DNA of 52,946 nucleotides from JAWPMV01 sp038527215 (GTDB taxonomy: Bacteria; Bacteroidota; Bacteroidia; J057). Location: NCBI GenBank assembly GCA_038527215.1, contig JBCBGC010000044.1, positions 1 through 52,946 on the forward strand. The letters run 5' to 3'. Below are positions 17,783 through 25,669 of the stretch, in pieces (the stretch's first letter is position 1; each line of letters opens with the position of its first letter). Below the pieces are notes generated by a model. It did no database searches. It saw only the letters and a list, made by a program, of their open reading frames with translations, and was not told where the DNA came from. The translations under genes and the position numbers were made by a program.

Positions 17783-18349
17783 ATGTCCCTTTTCTCCGGC
17801 ATTTCCTACAATTTCTCTATGTTTGGGCAACGAAAAAACATGCAGCGATTTAATAATATTCTGGAAGCCCTGCGCTTCGCCGGCCACAGGTTAGGTCATC
17901 ATGAAAATGAGGAAGGCTACCCTGCCCTCGCTCAGTCCATAGAAATGGTTTCGGTTCTTCATGCCATAGGGAATGAAGCAGCGGAAAAAGTGGTCATGGC
18001 GGCTGCCTTGATGCCAGTATATTACTACCAGCAAGCTCCAGAGGAGATGGAGGCAGTGTTTGGGCCGGAAGTCATGGCCTATATTAAAAAAGCGGTAACG
18101 CCTGAATCACTGGGGATTCCCTATTTCCAGCGGCTAAGTAGTCAGAAAAAACAAACGGCCACCCAGGCTGGCCGCAAAATCTGGTTGGCTTCGCTGGCGG
18201 CTCGCATGCGACTCTTGCTCTCGGCTTCTGAAGCATCTCCTCTTTTTCCAGATTCCTTGCAAAAGGATATAGCTTACCTGTCCACCTTTGCGGGGACCCA
18301 CCCTGAACTGGAAGCCTTTGTCGAAAAATTACAGGCTGCTTTTGGTTAA
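17783..18349 (+). CDS. Degenerate RelA/SpoT-like HD-domain protein
   Basis: The 188 aa product resembles the N-terminal (p)ppGpp-hydrolase HD domain of RelA/SpoT. It shows ALRFAGHRLGHHENEEGYP near residues 29-47. The stretch around 73-106 (AAALMPVYYYQQAPEEMEAV, then FGPEVMAYIKKAVT) aligns by eye with the family pattern AALLHDVVEDT...E.I...FG..VA.LV..VT. The key His-Asp is replaced by Met-Pro (LMPVYYYQ), so metal-dependent hydrolysis is unlikely. No synthetase, TGS or ACT domain is present. The first 12-20 residues may not be translated (alternative ATGs at residues 13 and 20). Its end overlaps the opposite-strand PhyH gene by 4 bases. Function unknown; the homology call is mine and needs a profile search. 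Confidence 0.6.
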   Translation: MSLFSGISYNFSMFGQRKNMQRFNNILEALRFAGHRLGHHENEEGYPALAQSIEMVSVLHAIGNEAAEKVVMAAALMPVYYYQQAPEEMEAVFGPEVMAYIKKAVTPESLGIPYFQRLSSQKKQTATQAGRKIWLASLAARMRLLLSASEASPLFPDSLQKDIAYLSTFAGTHPELEAFVEKLQAAFG

Positions 18350-19185
18350 CCCAGCACCTGCTCGGGTTTTACGCCTGCCGCAGCTAATTTATCCAGCAAG
18401 CCTTCCTGCATGCGCTCATAGGGATGGTCATCCCGGTCATGCATATAATATTTGTAGTGATTGCTGTAATGCTCGTTTTCTATGCCGTAGGCCAGGTACA
18501 TGGAGTATTTGGGTCCGGTGATATAGCTTCCGCAATGTAGGAGCCTCGGATCAAAGAAAATGGCATCGCCCGGCTCAGTCGCGTACCAGGTGCCTTTCCC
18601 GGTAAATAAGTCCTGCCCATTGACCACCGAGCGCAAGGGCGTGAGCCACTTTTGCTTGCGCTCCATCTGCATCAAATTTGATTCGCGATGGTGCGAACCG
18701 GGAATGACCCCAAATTTAAACTGGCTTTCCTGATGGGATTGCAGATAAATGCCTACCCGTATGAGTTGATAAGGATGCTGACTTTCATCCCAGTCCGCCC
18801 CTACCCCATAGGTTCGATGGACGGAATCCCGGTGCCAGCCAGGAGAGGAAAAGCCCGCCGCCACGCTGTCATTCTGCAAGAATTTTACCTGATCTCCGAG
18901 CAGCATGCGGGCGTGCTTGAGGATATTGGGATGGGTAGGTAGGTCCCAAAATTCCGGATTGGCAGTAACCATACCCGGTTTGACATACAGACGATAGTTT
19001 TTCTTGCCGGAAAGCTTGGCCGTGATGTCTCCCTTCCCTTCGAAGGAAGTGAAGTTCTCACTGTTGATGCCGGATAGCGCCTCGATCTTTTGTCGAAAGG
19101 CGATGGCTTCTGCTCTGGGGAGGGCCTCTTTTACGTAGATATAACCCTGCTCCTTGAATTGTTTGGCGAGTTGTTCTTGCGTCAT
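18346..19185 (-). CDS. Phytanoyl-CoA dioxygenase (PhyH) family protein
   Basis: This is a cytoplasmic Fe(II)/2-oxoglutarate-dependent oxygenase-type protein of 279 aa. The iron-binding facial triad is visible as H118-R-D120 in GWHRDSVHR and H217 in DPRLLHCGSY. The PhyH-typical IPGSHHRES segment lies between them. The family includes phytanoyl-CoA hydroxylase and many hydroxylases of amino acids and natural products, so the substrate is open. The gene is monocistronic by context: it converges on the HD-like gene and diverges from parC across a 324-base spacer. A 13-bp imperfect inverted repeat sits 28 bases upstream of its start. Confidence 0.85.
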   Translation of the reverse strand: MTQEQLAKQFKEQGYIYVKEALPRAEAIAFRQKIEALSGINSENFTSFEGKGDITAKLSGKKNYRLYVKPGMVTANPEFWDLPTHPNILKHARMLLGDQVKFLQNDSVAAGFSSPGWHRDSVHRTYGVGADWDESQHPYQLIRVGIYLQSHQESQFKFGVIPGSHHRESNLMQMERKQKWLTPLRSVVNGQDLFTGKGTWYATEPGDAIFFDPRLLHCGSYITGPKYSMYLAYGIENEHYSNHYKYYMHDRDDHPYERMQEGLLDKLAAAGVKPEQVLG

Positions 19186-19509
19186 GCTTGGGGACTTTTA
19201 GCCGTTTGAGAAATAAATATAGGGGTGTGGTTCTCCTTTCCCCAAATATTTATCAAAATGCTTTTTTCCCAGGAGACATACGCCCTACGATTTCACCGAC
19301 CGCGGGAGGCAAAAGAGGGAGGCGGCAGAAAGTGGAATCTTTTTTGATGAGGTTGAAGGGTTGAGCCTCAGGCATTCACAAAAAATGGGGAGGAGAGGAG
19401 AGAGAAAATGGAAGATGCTTCTTTTCTCAATCTGTGGAGATCAAGGCTTTAGTTTTTGCGATAAATGCCGTATATTAGCCAATTATTTTAGCTATACTAA
19501 AAAGTTAGC
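19186..19509. other. 324-base divergent spacer between the PhyH gene and parC
   Basis: No credible gene is visible; a 65-codon frame at 19361-19558 overlaps parC and has no recognisable content. The left part contains an imperfect palindrome (19213-19253). The right part is purine-rich (GGGGAGGAGAGGAGAGAG around 19387-19405), then AT-rich just before parC. Promoters for both divergent genes must lie here, but I see no clean TAnnTTTG match. Confidence 0.5.
19213..19253. promoter_or_regulatory. Imperfect inverted repeat upstream of the PhyH gene
   Basis: ATAAATATAGGGG at 19213-19225 pairs with CCCCAAATATTTAT at 19240-19253 with a one-base bulge and a 14-base spacer. It lies 28-68 bases upstream of the PhyH start codon. 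It could be an operator or a hairpin in the leader; no factor can be named. Confidence 0.4.
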
Positions 19510-22086
19510 ATGGACAAAAATCCGGCCAACGGACAAGGAAAAGACGAAAATGCCCTGACCTCACCCCTCTCGGGCATGTATGAAGATTACTTTCTGGACT
19601 ACGCTTCCTACGTAATTCTGGAAAGGGCTGTACCCATGTTGGAGGATGGCTGTAAGCCTGTACAGAGGCGTATTTTGCATGCCCTCAAAGAGATGGATGA
19701 CGGTCGCTTTCACAAGGTTGCCAACGTGATCGGTCAAACCATGCAATTCCATCCGCACGGCGATGCGGCCATTGGAGATGCTTTGGTAAACCTGGGACAA
19801 AAAAATCTGATGATTGACACCCAGGGAAACTGGGGAGATCCCCGGACCGGAGACCGGGCGGCGGCTTCCCGCTATATAGAGGCGCGTCTATCCAAGTTTG
19901 CCCTGGAAGTCGGCTTTAATGCGAAAATCACTGAATGGCAGGTCTCCTACGACGGGCGGAAACGGGAACCTACTTCCCTGCCCATGAAATTTCCGATGGT
20001 CCTGGCCCAGGGCGTAGAGGGGATTGCCGTAGGGCTTTCTACCAAAATTTTACCTCACAATTTCATTGAATTGTGTAAGGCCTCCATCGCGCTGCTGGAA
20101 GGGAAACGGACCAAGCTGATCCCTGACTTCCCCAATGGGGGTATGGTAGATGCCAGTAACTATAACCGAGGGAAGCGAGGAGGCAAAGTACTCTGTCGGG
20201 CTCATATTGAGGTGCAAGACAAAACCACCTTGCTGGTCAAAAGTGTTCCCTATGGCGTGACGACCAATGGCCTGATTGATTCCATCCTCAAAGCCAACGA
20301 TAAGGGCAAGATCAAGATCAAAAAGGTCGTGGATAATACTGCGGCGGATGTAGAGGTGCAGGTGGATCTTCCCAATGGGGTTTCTCCGGATGTAACCATT
20401 GATGCGCTTTATGCCTTCACGGATTGTGAAGTATCGATCTCGCCCAATGCCTGTATCATCATTGATGAGACCCCTCACTTCCTCACGGTCGATGAAATCC
20501 TCCAGCTTTCCACCGATCACACCCGGGACCTCCTCAAGTTGGAATTGGAGATTCAACTGGCGGAGCTAAAAGAGAAGCTGCTGTTTTCTTCTCTGGAAAA
20601 AATCTTCATTGAAAACCGCATCTACCGGGACATTGAAGAGTGTGAGACTTGGGAAGCGGTGATTGAAACCATTGATAAAGGATTAGATCCGTATAAATCC
20701 CAATTCTATCGCGAAATCACCGAGGATGACATTGTCCGCCTAACGGAAATCCGGATTAAGCGGATCTCCAAATTCAACTCTTTCAAAGCAGATGAGTTGA
20801 TGCGAAAGTTGGAGGAAGAAATTGCAGCGTTGGAGCATCATTTAGCCCATCTGACCGAATACGCGATTGACTACTTTTCTCGTCTCATCGATAAGTATGG
20901 TAAGGATCGGGAACGTAAAACGGAAATCACCACCTTTGATTCTATCCAGGTGCGTCGGGTGGCCGTAGCTAACGAAAAGCTGTACGTCAACCGTAAGGAA
21001 GGATTTATTGGCTATGGCCTGAAAAAAGATGAGTACGTGACCGACTGCTCAGATATCGACGATGTGATCGTCTTTCGGGCCGATGGGAAGTACCTGGTAA
21101 CCCGCGTTTCTGATAAAGCCTTTGTCGGGAAAAACATCCTGTATGTGGATGTCTGGAAAAAAGGCAATGAACGCAAAGTCTACCATGCGGTATATCGCGA
21201 TCCGGTGCTGGGAAAAAACTTTGTCAAGCGCTTTGCGGTTACGGCCATCACCCGGGATCGGGAGTATGACGTAACCAAAGGTAACAAAGGTTCCAAGCTC
21301 CTGCATTTTACTGTCCACCCCAATAGCGAAAGCGAAACCATTACGGTACACCTCAGTCCTAATTGCCGGGCAAAAAAGAAGGTGTTCGACTTTGATTTGG
21401 GTGAATTGGCGGTAAAAGGCCGTGCTTCTCAAGGGAATGTTCTTTCTAAGTATCCCATCCGCAAGGTCGTCCAGAAATCTGTGGGGGCTTCCACCATGGG
21501 CGGACGCAAAATCTGGTATGATCCTACCGTCGGCCGCTTAAACGTGGACCAGCGCGGCGATTTTGTGGGAGAGTTTGATACGGAAGACAAAATCCTCGTG
21601 ATCCACAAAAGCGGCGCGTATTCTCTGACCAGCTTTGAACTGACCAATCGCTACGATCCTGCCCGGGTGGTACACCTCACCAAACTAAGCCCGGAAACAG
21701 TGGTTACAGCCCTGCATTATGAGGGCAAGTCTAAAAACTACTTCGTCAAGCGCTTCCAGGTCGAGACCAGTACCATGGATAAAAAGTTTGATTTTATAAG
21801 CGAAGCCCCTAATTCCAAGCTGGTCCTGGCCTCTACAGCAGCTCATCCACATGTGAGTTATAAGGTGACCAATAAGAACAAACAGAAAGAGGAAGTGGTA
21901 GCCGATCTCTCAGAGGTAGTGGACATCAAAGGCTGGAAGGCCCTGGGGAATAAACTGGACCGACGCAAGGTAACCGGGATTAAAGCCGTAAAGCCTACAG
22001 TACCTGATAACCTGAAGACCGGAGACCAGGTAGAATGGTCTGGAGATGACCTCTCCAACAAAGCTCAGGGAGAGCTATTTGAATAG
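19510..22086 (+). CDS. parC: DNA topoisomerase IV subunit A
   Basis: This is the DNA breakage-reunion subunit of a type IIA topoisomerase, which separates linked daughter chromosomes together with ParE. The 858 aa product shows YASYVILERAVPMLEDGCKP and KPVQRRILHALKEMDD, then HPHGDAAIGDAL and the catalytic Tyr122 in AASRYIEARL. The coiled-coil tower region lies near 360-460, followed by a C-terminal beta-pinwheel. I see no GyrA box (QRRGGRG-like) in the C-terminal domain, only degenerate GRASQGN-type turns, which favours ParC over GyrA. Ala occupies the position equivalent to the quinolone-contact Ser, which I believe is usual for Bacteroidota ParC. No parE lies beside it in the window. The stop codon sits within its own terminator hairpin. 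Confidence 0.92.
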   Translation: MDKNPANGQGKDENALTSPLSGMYEDYFLDYASYVILERAVPMLEDGCKPVQRRILHALKEMDDGRFHKVANVIGQTMQFHPHGDAAIGDALVNLGQKNLMIDTQGNWGDPRTGDRAAASRYIEARLSKFALEVGFNAKITEWQVSYDGRKREPTSLPMKFPMVLAQGVEGIAVGLSTKILPHNFIELCKASIALLEGKRTKLIPDFPNGGMVDASNYNRGKRGGKVLCRAHIEVQDKTTLLVKSVPYGVTTNGLIDSILKANDKGKIKIKKVVDNTAADVEVQVDLPNGVSPDVTIDALYAFTDCEVSISPNACIIIDETPHFLTVDEILQLSTDHTRDLLKLELEIQLAELKEKLLFSSLEKIFIENRIYRDIEECETWEAVIETIDKGLDPYKSQFYREITEDDIVRLTEIRIKRISKFNSFKADELMRKLEEEIAALEHHLAHLTEYAIDYFSRLIDKYGKDRERKTEITTFDSIQVRRVAVANEKLYVNRKEGFIGYGLKKDEYVTDCSDIDDVIVFRADGKYLVTRVSDKAFVGKNILYVDVWKKGNERKVYHAVYRDPVLGKNFVKRFAVTAITRDREYDVTKGNKGSKLLHFTVHPNSESETITVHLSPNCRAKKKVFDFDLGELAVKGRASQGNVLSKYPIRKVVQKSVGASTMGGRKIWYDPTVGRLNVDQRGDFVGEFDTEDKILVIHKSGAYSLTSFELTNRYDPARVVHLTKLSPETVVTALHYEGKSKNYFVKRFQVETSTMDKKFDFISEAPNSKLVLASTAAHPHVSYKVTNKNKQKEEVVADLSEVVDIKGWKALGNKLDRRKVTGIKAVKPTVPDNLKTGDQVEWSGDDLSNKAQGELFE

Positions 22087-22093
22087 CTTTTTT
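22073..22093 (+). terminator. Terminator overlapping the parC stop codon
   Basis: AGCTAT (22073-22078) and ATAGCT (22083-22088) pair around a TTGA loop and run into six T residues. The TAG stop of parC is inside the right arm. A second inverted repeat, TAAGCAA-TTTT-TTGCTTA, follows at 22128-22145. Confidence 0.7.
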
Positions 22094-22228
22094 CAGGCTG
22101 ATTTCACAAAATGGGAATTTGACGATATAAGCAATTTTTTGCTTAAGTGAGCTTTTGCCTAAAAACAATTAGGATAGAAATGGGGTTTTTCATTGCTTTA
22201 ATCAGGTAAATACGTATAGCTAAAACAC

Positions 22229-22837
22229 ATGAGTCTCTACATCAAACAACACAGTGTTTCCGCTCTGTTATTCCTTTCTGGTTTGTTGGTGTTCGCGGTT
22301 TTCCTGTCCGCCTGCTCCACCTCAGGTACTGGAAATGATCTGGACAAGATCAGAAGCCAGGAAGCCTTGATTGACAGTCTGGAAAAAGCCTGGAGCAAGT
22401 CCGGTAATCCGGACCGGGAACTGACCACCAACCTGCGCGAAGAAAAGGCCAATCTGGCCAGCATGTACGAAAGTTACGCGGCTGCTCATAGCGACGAAAA
22501 CAGCCCGGAATTTTTGTTCAACGCGGCCACCCTTTATCAACATGGTATTTCTGATCTAAATAAAGCGCTGGCGCTTTGCGATCAGATCATCAAAGACTAT
22601 CCAGAATCAGAAAGAGCAGCAGATGCCCTGTTCAACAAAGGCTTCATCTACCACAATCAAATCCGGGACACCCACGCTGCAAAAATGATCTATTCGGAAT
22701 TTTTGGAGCGGTATCCCACCCATAATTTTGCGGACGGAGCCCAATTTGAACTGAATAATTTAGGGGTTCCGGCGGATGAGGTGTTTAAATTGATAGAAAA
22801 GGGCCAGGAAGCCAACCCTGATTCCTTTGCCAACTAA
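22229..22837 (+). CDS. TPR-type lipoprotein
   Basis: The 202 aa product has a lipoprotein signal peptide ending at FLSAC (Cys29), so it should be anchored in the outer or inner membrane facing the periplasm. The mature part starts with a heptad-like helical stretch (DKIRSQEALIDSLEKAW). Tetratricopeptide-like helix pairs follow, including LFNAATLYQHGISDLNKALA, IIKDYPESERAADALFNKGF and FLERYPTHNFADGAQFEL. The spacing and the YP-x-H/S-turns resemble YbgF/CpoB or BamD-type TPR lipoproteins. Such proteins serve as scaffolds in envelope complexes; a specific partner cannot be given. It is separated from parC by a terminator and probably has its own promoter. Confidence 0.85.
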   Translation: MSLYIKQHSVSALLFLSGLLVFAVFLSACSTSGTGNDLDKIRSQEALIDSLEKAWSKSGNPDRELTTNLREEKANLASMYESYAAAHSDENSPEFLFNAATLYQHGISDLNKALALCDQIIKDYPESERAADALFNKGFIYHNQIRDTHAAKMIYSEFLERYPTHNFADGAQFELNNLGVPADEVFKLIEKGQEANPDSFAN

Positions 22838-22951
22838 ACAACGGATTTTTTTTTACATACAACTTTCGTCTTCATCCCTACGTTATCGGGATGCATTATA
22901 ACAGACAACCCCCCAAAACTTGTAACCCAAAAATTTACTGAATTCCTGTTC

Positions 22952-23662
22952 ATGAACCGCTCCATCGGATTTTACCTGTTGCTGTCCTCCTTGCTTCTTG
23001 TCTGGGCTTGTGATAATGCAATCCTTCAACCCGTCCCCAAAAGAGAAAGAACCAATATCCGCTTCCTGCATGCCCATGCGGATTTAGGAAGCGTGAATGT
23101 CAATCTCAGTTCCTATGGCGAAGTGCGCACCGTGGCCTCTTCGCTGAGTTTTTTAACCGGCTGGCCAAGCCAGGGATATGCCTCTGTCCTGGTGGATACC
23201 TCAGAAACGGTGGCCCCTACCCTCCTGGAGTTGGTGCAAAGTAACCTGGGAGGAACCCTGATCGAAGGAAAAGAAATAGACCTTTTCCCTGCCACGCGCT
23301 CCACTTTTGCGATATTGGATAGTTTCAACAAACCCTTATTTGTGCAGACTTCGGATGATTTTGAAGCGCCTATCGCCGGTCATGCCAACTTCCGCTTCAT
23401 GAATTTGAATCACAATCTGCTTTCGGTTAGTTTAAAATCGTCTACCGATTCGGTTAATATAGCGCGTCAAAACTTTCTCAATTACTCCCGGTTCAAGTAC
23501 CTCCCCGCGGGTCGTTATTCATTTTTTTTCGTTGATGACTTTACAGGTGTAACGAAGACTTCTATTTTGGACCTTGATATACAGGCAGGTAAGACATATA
23601 GTTTTTATCTTACACATATCAATGGGACGGCCAAGGCCGGCGTCGAATTGTTAGAGCAATAA
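22952..23662 (+). CDS. DUF4397-domain lipoprotein
   Basis: The 236 aa product has a lipoprotein signal peptide (lipobox LVWAC, Cys20). A DUF4397-type beta-rich domain begins TNIRFLHAHADLGSVNVNL and contains paired features such as the Y-x-S/P turns, FPATRSTFAIL, and a second half beginning HANFRFMNLNH. DUF4397 is common in exported and surface proteins of Bacteroidota; its function is not defined. The first of three closely spaced genes (9-base gaps to the next two), it is probably the head of an operon with the envelope protein and PaiB-like gene. Confidence 0.85.
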   Translation: MNRSIGFYLLLSSLLLVWACDNAILQPVPKRERTNIRFLHAHADLGSVNVNLSSYGEVRTVASSLSFLTGWPSQGYASVLVDTSETVAPTLLELVQSNLGGTLIEGKEIDLFPATRSTFAILDSFNKPLFVQTSDDFEAPIAGHANFRFMNLNHNLLSVSLKSSTDSVNIARQNFLNYSRFKYLPAGRYSFFFVDDFTGVTKTSILDLDIQAGKTYSFYLTHINGTAKAGVELLEQ

Positions 23663-23671
23663 CCACCCATT

Positions 23672-24361
23672 ATGAAGCGATATCTTTCCATATGGTTAAT
23701 TGGGTTCTTCTTCCTCGGAAGTACCGCTACCTATTTGCAGGCCCAGGATCAGCCAGCCATTCATAAACTGAAAGGAACCTTTGGAAAGATGCAGGTTGGA
23801 GCCAACTTCCTGGACCTCGAAACCATCAATCAGGTATTAACTTCTACCAGTAATGGCTTTCAGGCTTTACCAGAGAATTTTTTCGCGGTAGGATTGGGAT
23901 TTTGGAAAATACGCAAACGTGCGATCTACGGCGTAGACATCTACAACTACATGACCGTGCGAAGTGAGCTCAATAACCAGGATGCAATCCTCGGCTATCA
24001 TTACGGCTTGTTTAAAGTCGGCCTGCTGGCCCATCGCTTTCCTGGGGGTTGGCACCTCTACCCTACCGTGGGCGCTGGAGGAGGCTTGTCTCAATTGAAC
24101 CTTCGACCGAATACAGACCCCACCGGAACCCGAAACTATAGCGGCGGCTGGTTGTTCGATGCCTGTCTCAATGGCTCCTACATTGTGCCGATGGTGGATG
24201 ACAGTGGAAACCAACTGGAATTTACCGTAGCCCTGGGCTATATGTATGCGCCTGCTGATACCTGGCGGTTAAAAGGCCTGGTCGGACCGGAAACCGGGAA
24301 CCCTGCCCCACCCCGTGGCTTGTATTTTCGCCTGGGTCTGGGCATGGGCAAATGGCGCTAA
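23672..24361 (+). CDS. Exported, probably outer-membrane, protein of unknown function
   Basis: The 229 aa product has a signal peptide (MKRYLSIWLIGFFFLGSTA, cleavage near LQAQ). The mature part is rich in Gly and aromatic residues in alternating strands (FFAVGLGFWKIRKRAIYGVD, YHYGLFKVGLL, WHLYPTVGAGGGLSQL). It ends in a strand rich in Arg, Leu and Gly (YFRLGLGMGKWR), as in small outer-membrane beta barrels with a terminal aromatic. No family is recognised. It lies 9 bases after the DUF4397 gene and 9 bases before the PaiB-like gene, so co-transcription is likely, and with DUF4397 it may form a surface module. Confidence 0.75.
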   Translation: MKRYLSIWLIGFFFLGSTATYLQAQDQPAIHKLKGTFGKMQVGANFLDLETINQVLTSTSNGFQALPENFFAVGLGFWKIRKRAIYGVDIYNYMTVRSELNNQDAILGYHYGLFKVGLLAHRFPGGWHLYPTVGAGGGLSQLNLRPNTDPTGTRNYSGGWLFDACLNGSYIVPMVDDSGNQLEFTVALGYMYAPADTWRLKGLVGPETGNPAPPRGLYFRLGLGMGKWR

Positions 24362-24370
24362 GCTCAATTC

Positions 24371-25003
24371 ATGTATATTCCTAAACGCTACGAGGAGGAT
24401 GATCCTGAAGAGATCATTCGCCTGATTCAAACCTATAGTTTTGCAACGCTGATCTCAGGCCAGCCTCCCCGGCCTGTGGCGACGCATCTACCCCTGGAAT
24501 GGGACCTGAAAGAAGATGGGCAGGCCCGGCTGCTGGGCCACGTGGCCCGTCCCAATCCGCAGGCTCGGGCCTTTGATGGCCAGCAGGTACTGCTGGCGAT
24601 TTTTCACGGACCCCATGCCTATGTTTCTTCCTCCTGGTATGATCACCCCAATGTCCCCACCTGGAACTATCAGGCGGTGCATGTATACGGCGTGGCCACT
24701 CGTCTTTCCGAAGCCGAAACTGCGGCCAGCCTGGAAAAGCTGGTGAGCCGCTATGAAGCCGACAGACCAGAGGGCGTAAGCTGGCAAGGCTTCCCGGACC
24801 GGGTCAAAGGCATGGCCAGAGGCGTGATTGCCTTTGAGATGTCCGTAGACCGGATCGAAGCCAAAAGCAAACTGAGCCAGAATCGCCAGCAGGCTGATTA
24901 TGAGCATATCATCAAGCTCCTGGCCGAGGGAGATGAACAAGAGCGGGCTGTGGCAGAGGCTATGAAAAAGCGACACGCCACCTTGTTTACTTCGGACTCG
25001 TAA
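24371..25003 (+). CDS. FMN-binding PaiB-family protein
   Basis: The 210 aa cytoplasmic protein matches the PaiB / FMN-binding negative regulator family, a split-barrel flavoprotein fold. Typical features are the N-terminal MYIPKRYEEDDPEEI, TYSFATLIS, the THLPLEW motif, and LGHVARPNPQAR. Next come IFHGPHAYVSSSWY and VPTWNYQAVHVYG, which contact FMN in relatives, then the C-terminal GMARGVIAFEM. In Bacillus PaiB represses degradative-enzyme and sporulation genes, but many homologues may be enzymes. It has no helix-turn-helix, so direct DNA binding is not evident. It is the last gene of the run that begins at 22952. Confidence 0.9.
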   Translation: MYIPKRYEEDDPEEIIRLIQTYSFATLISGQPPRPVATHLPLEWDLKEDGQARLLGHVARPNPQARAFDGQQVLLAIFHGPHAYVSSSWYDHPNVPTWNYQAVHVYGVATRLSEAETAASLEKLVSRYEADRPEGVSWQGFPDRVKGMARGVIAFEMSVDRIEAKSKLSQNRQQADYEHIIKLLAEGDEQERAVAEAMKKRHATLFTSDS

Positions 25004-25045
25004 TAAGTTTCCCTTTTTCCAAGCTTTTTTCCTGGGAAGAAAAGC

Positions 25046-25053
25046 TACCTTTG
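25046..25053 (+). promoter_or_regulatory. Bacteroidota -7 element (TACCTTTG) before the sugar transferase gene
   Basis: TACCTTTG is an exact match to the Bacteroidota sigma-70 -7 consensus TAnnTTTG and sits 19 bases before the ATG at 25073, implying a short leader. No clear -33 TTG is present at the usual spacing, so support is partial. Confidence 0.4.
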
Positions 25054-25072
25054 CCGGTGAGATTGCTAAGCT

Positions 25073-25663
25073 ATGTGGTACCGTCTGCGAGACCTGATAT
25101 GTGCGAGTATGGGTTTGCTATTGTTGAGCCCCTTGCTGCTCCTCATTATGCTGGCCCTTTGGGTGAGCCAGGGGCAGGTTTTCTTTACCCAATGGCGGAC
25201 GGGCCGTGAAGAGAAAAGTTTTTTACTCATAAAATTCAGCACCCTCAGACCCCTCGGACCAGGAGAAAAAGTGGGAGAAGATGAGCATCTCAGGCTCACC
25301 TCTGTCGGGAAATATGTGCGCAGATTTTCGTTAGACGAATTGCCGCAGCTTTGGAATGTTATCCGGGGAGATATGACTCTTGTCGGGCCAAGGCCCCTTT
25401 TACCCGAATACCTCCCCCTCTACCAACCCGAAGACCGCATCCGCCACCAGGTGAAACCCGGCATCACCGGCTGGGCTCAGATTCATGGTCGAAACCTGCT
25501 GAGCTTTAGGGAGCGCTTTGTATTAGATCGGTGGTATGTGGAAAATCGAAATTTCTGGCTAGACCTCCGGATCATCTGGAAAACTTTTTTCCGACTGGCT
25601 CCCTCACAGGAAGCAGAACTGGAACAGCAACTTTTCTCTCCCAAATTCAACGGGAAAAACTAG
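25073..25663 (+). CDS. Small monotopic sugar-1-phosphate transferase
   Basis: The enzyme transfers a sugar-1-phosphate from a UDP-sugar to a polyprenyl phosphate in the inner membrane, the first step in making a surface glycan. The 196 aa product corresponds to the minimal catalytic PglC-like unit. It starts with a re-entrant membrane helix (ASMGLLLLSPLLLLIMLALW), followed by FTQWRTGREEKSFLLIKF, the Asp88-Glu89 catalytic dyad in SLDELPQLWN, and RGDMTLVGPRP. It ends with PGITGWAQIHGRN and DRWYVENRNFWLD. The N-terminal multi-spanning domain of WcaJ/WbaP types is absent. No other glycosyltransferase, flippase or polymerase gene is nearby, so its pathway lies elsewhere in the genome. It converges with tsaB. 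Confidence 0.9.
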   Translation: MWYRLRDLICASMGLLLLSPLLLLIMLALWVSQGQVFFTQWRTGREEKSFLLIKFSTLRPLGPGEKVGEDEHLRLTSVGKYVRRFSLDELPQLWNVIRGDMTLVGPRPLLPEYLPLYQPEDRIRHQVKPGITGWAQIHGRNLLSFRERFVLDRWYVENRNFWLDLRIIWKTFFRLAPSQEAELEQQLFSPKFNGKN

Positions 25664-25669
25664 CCTGCT

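Noticed and set aside
19361..19558. A 65-codon frame in the PhyH-parC spacer
   Set aside because: It overlaps the parC start in another frame and has no signal, motif or composition of a real protein.
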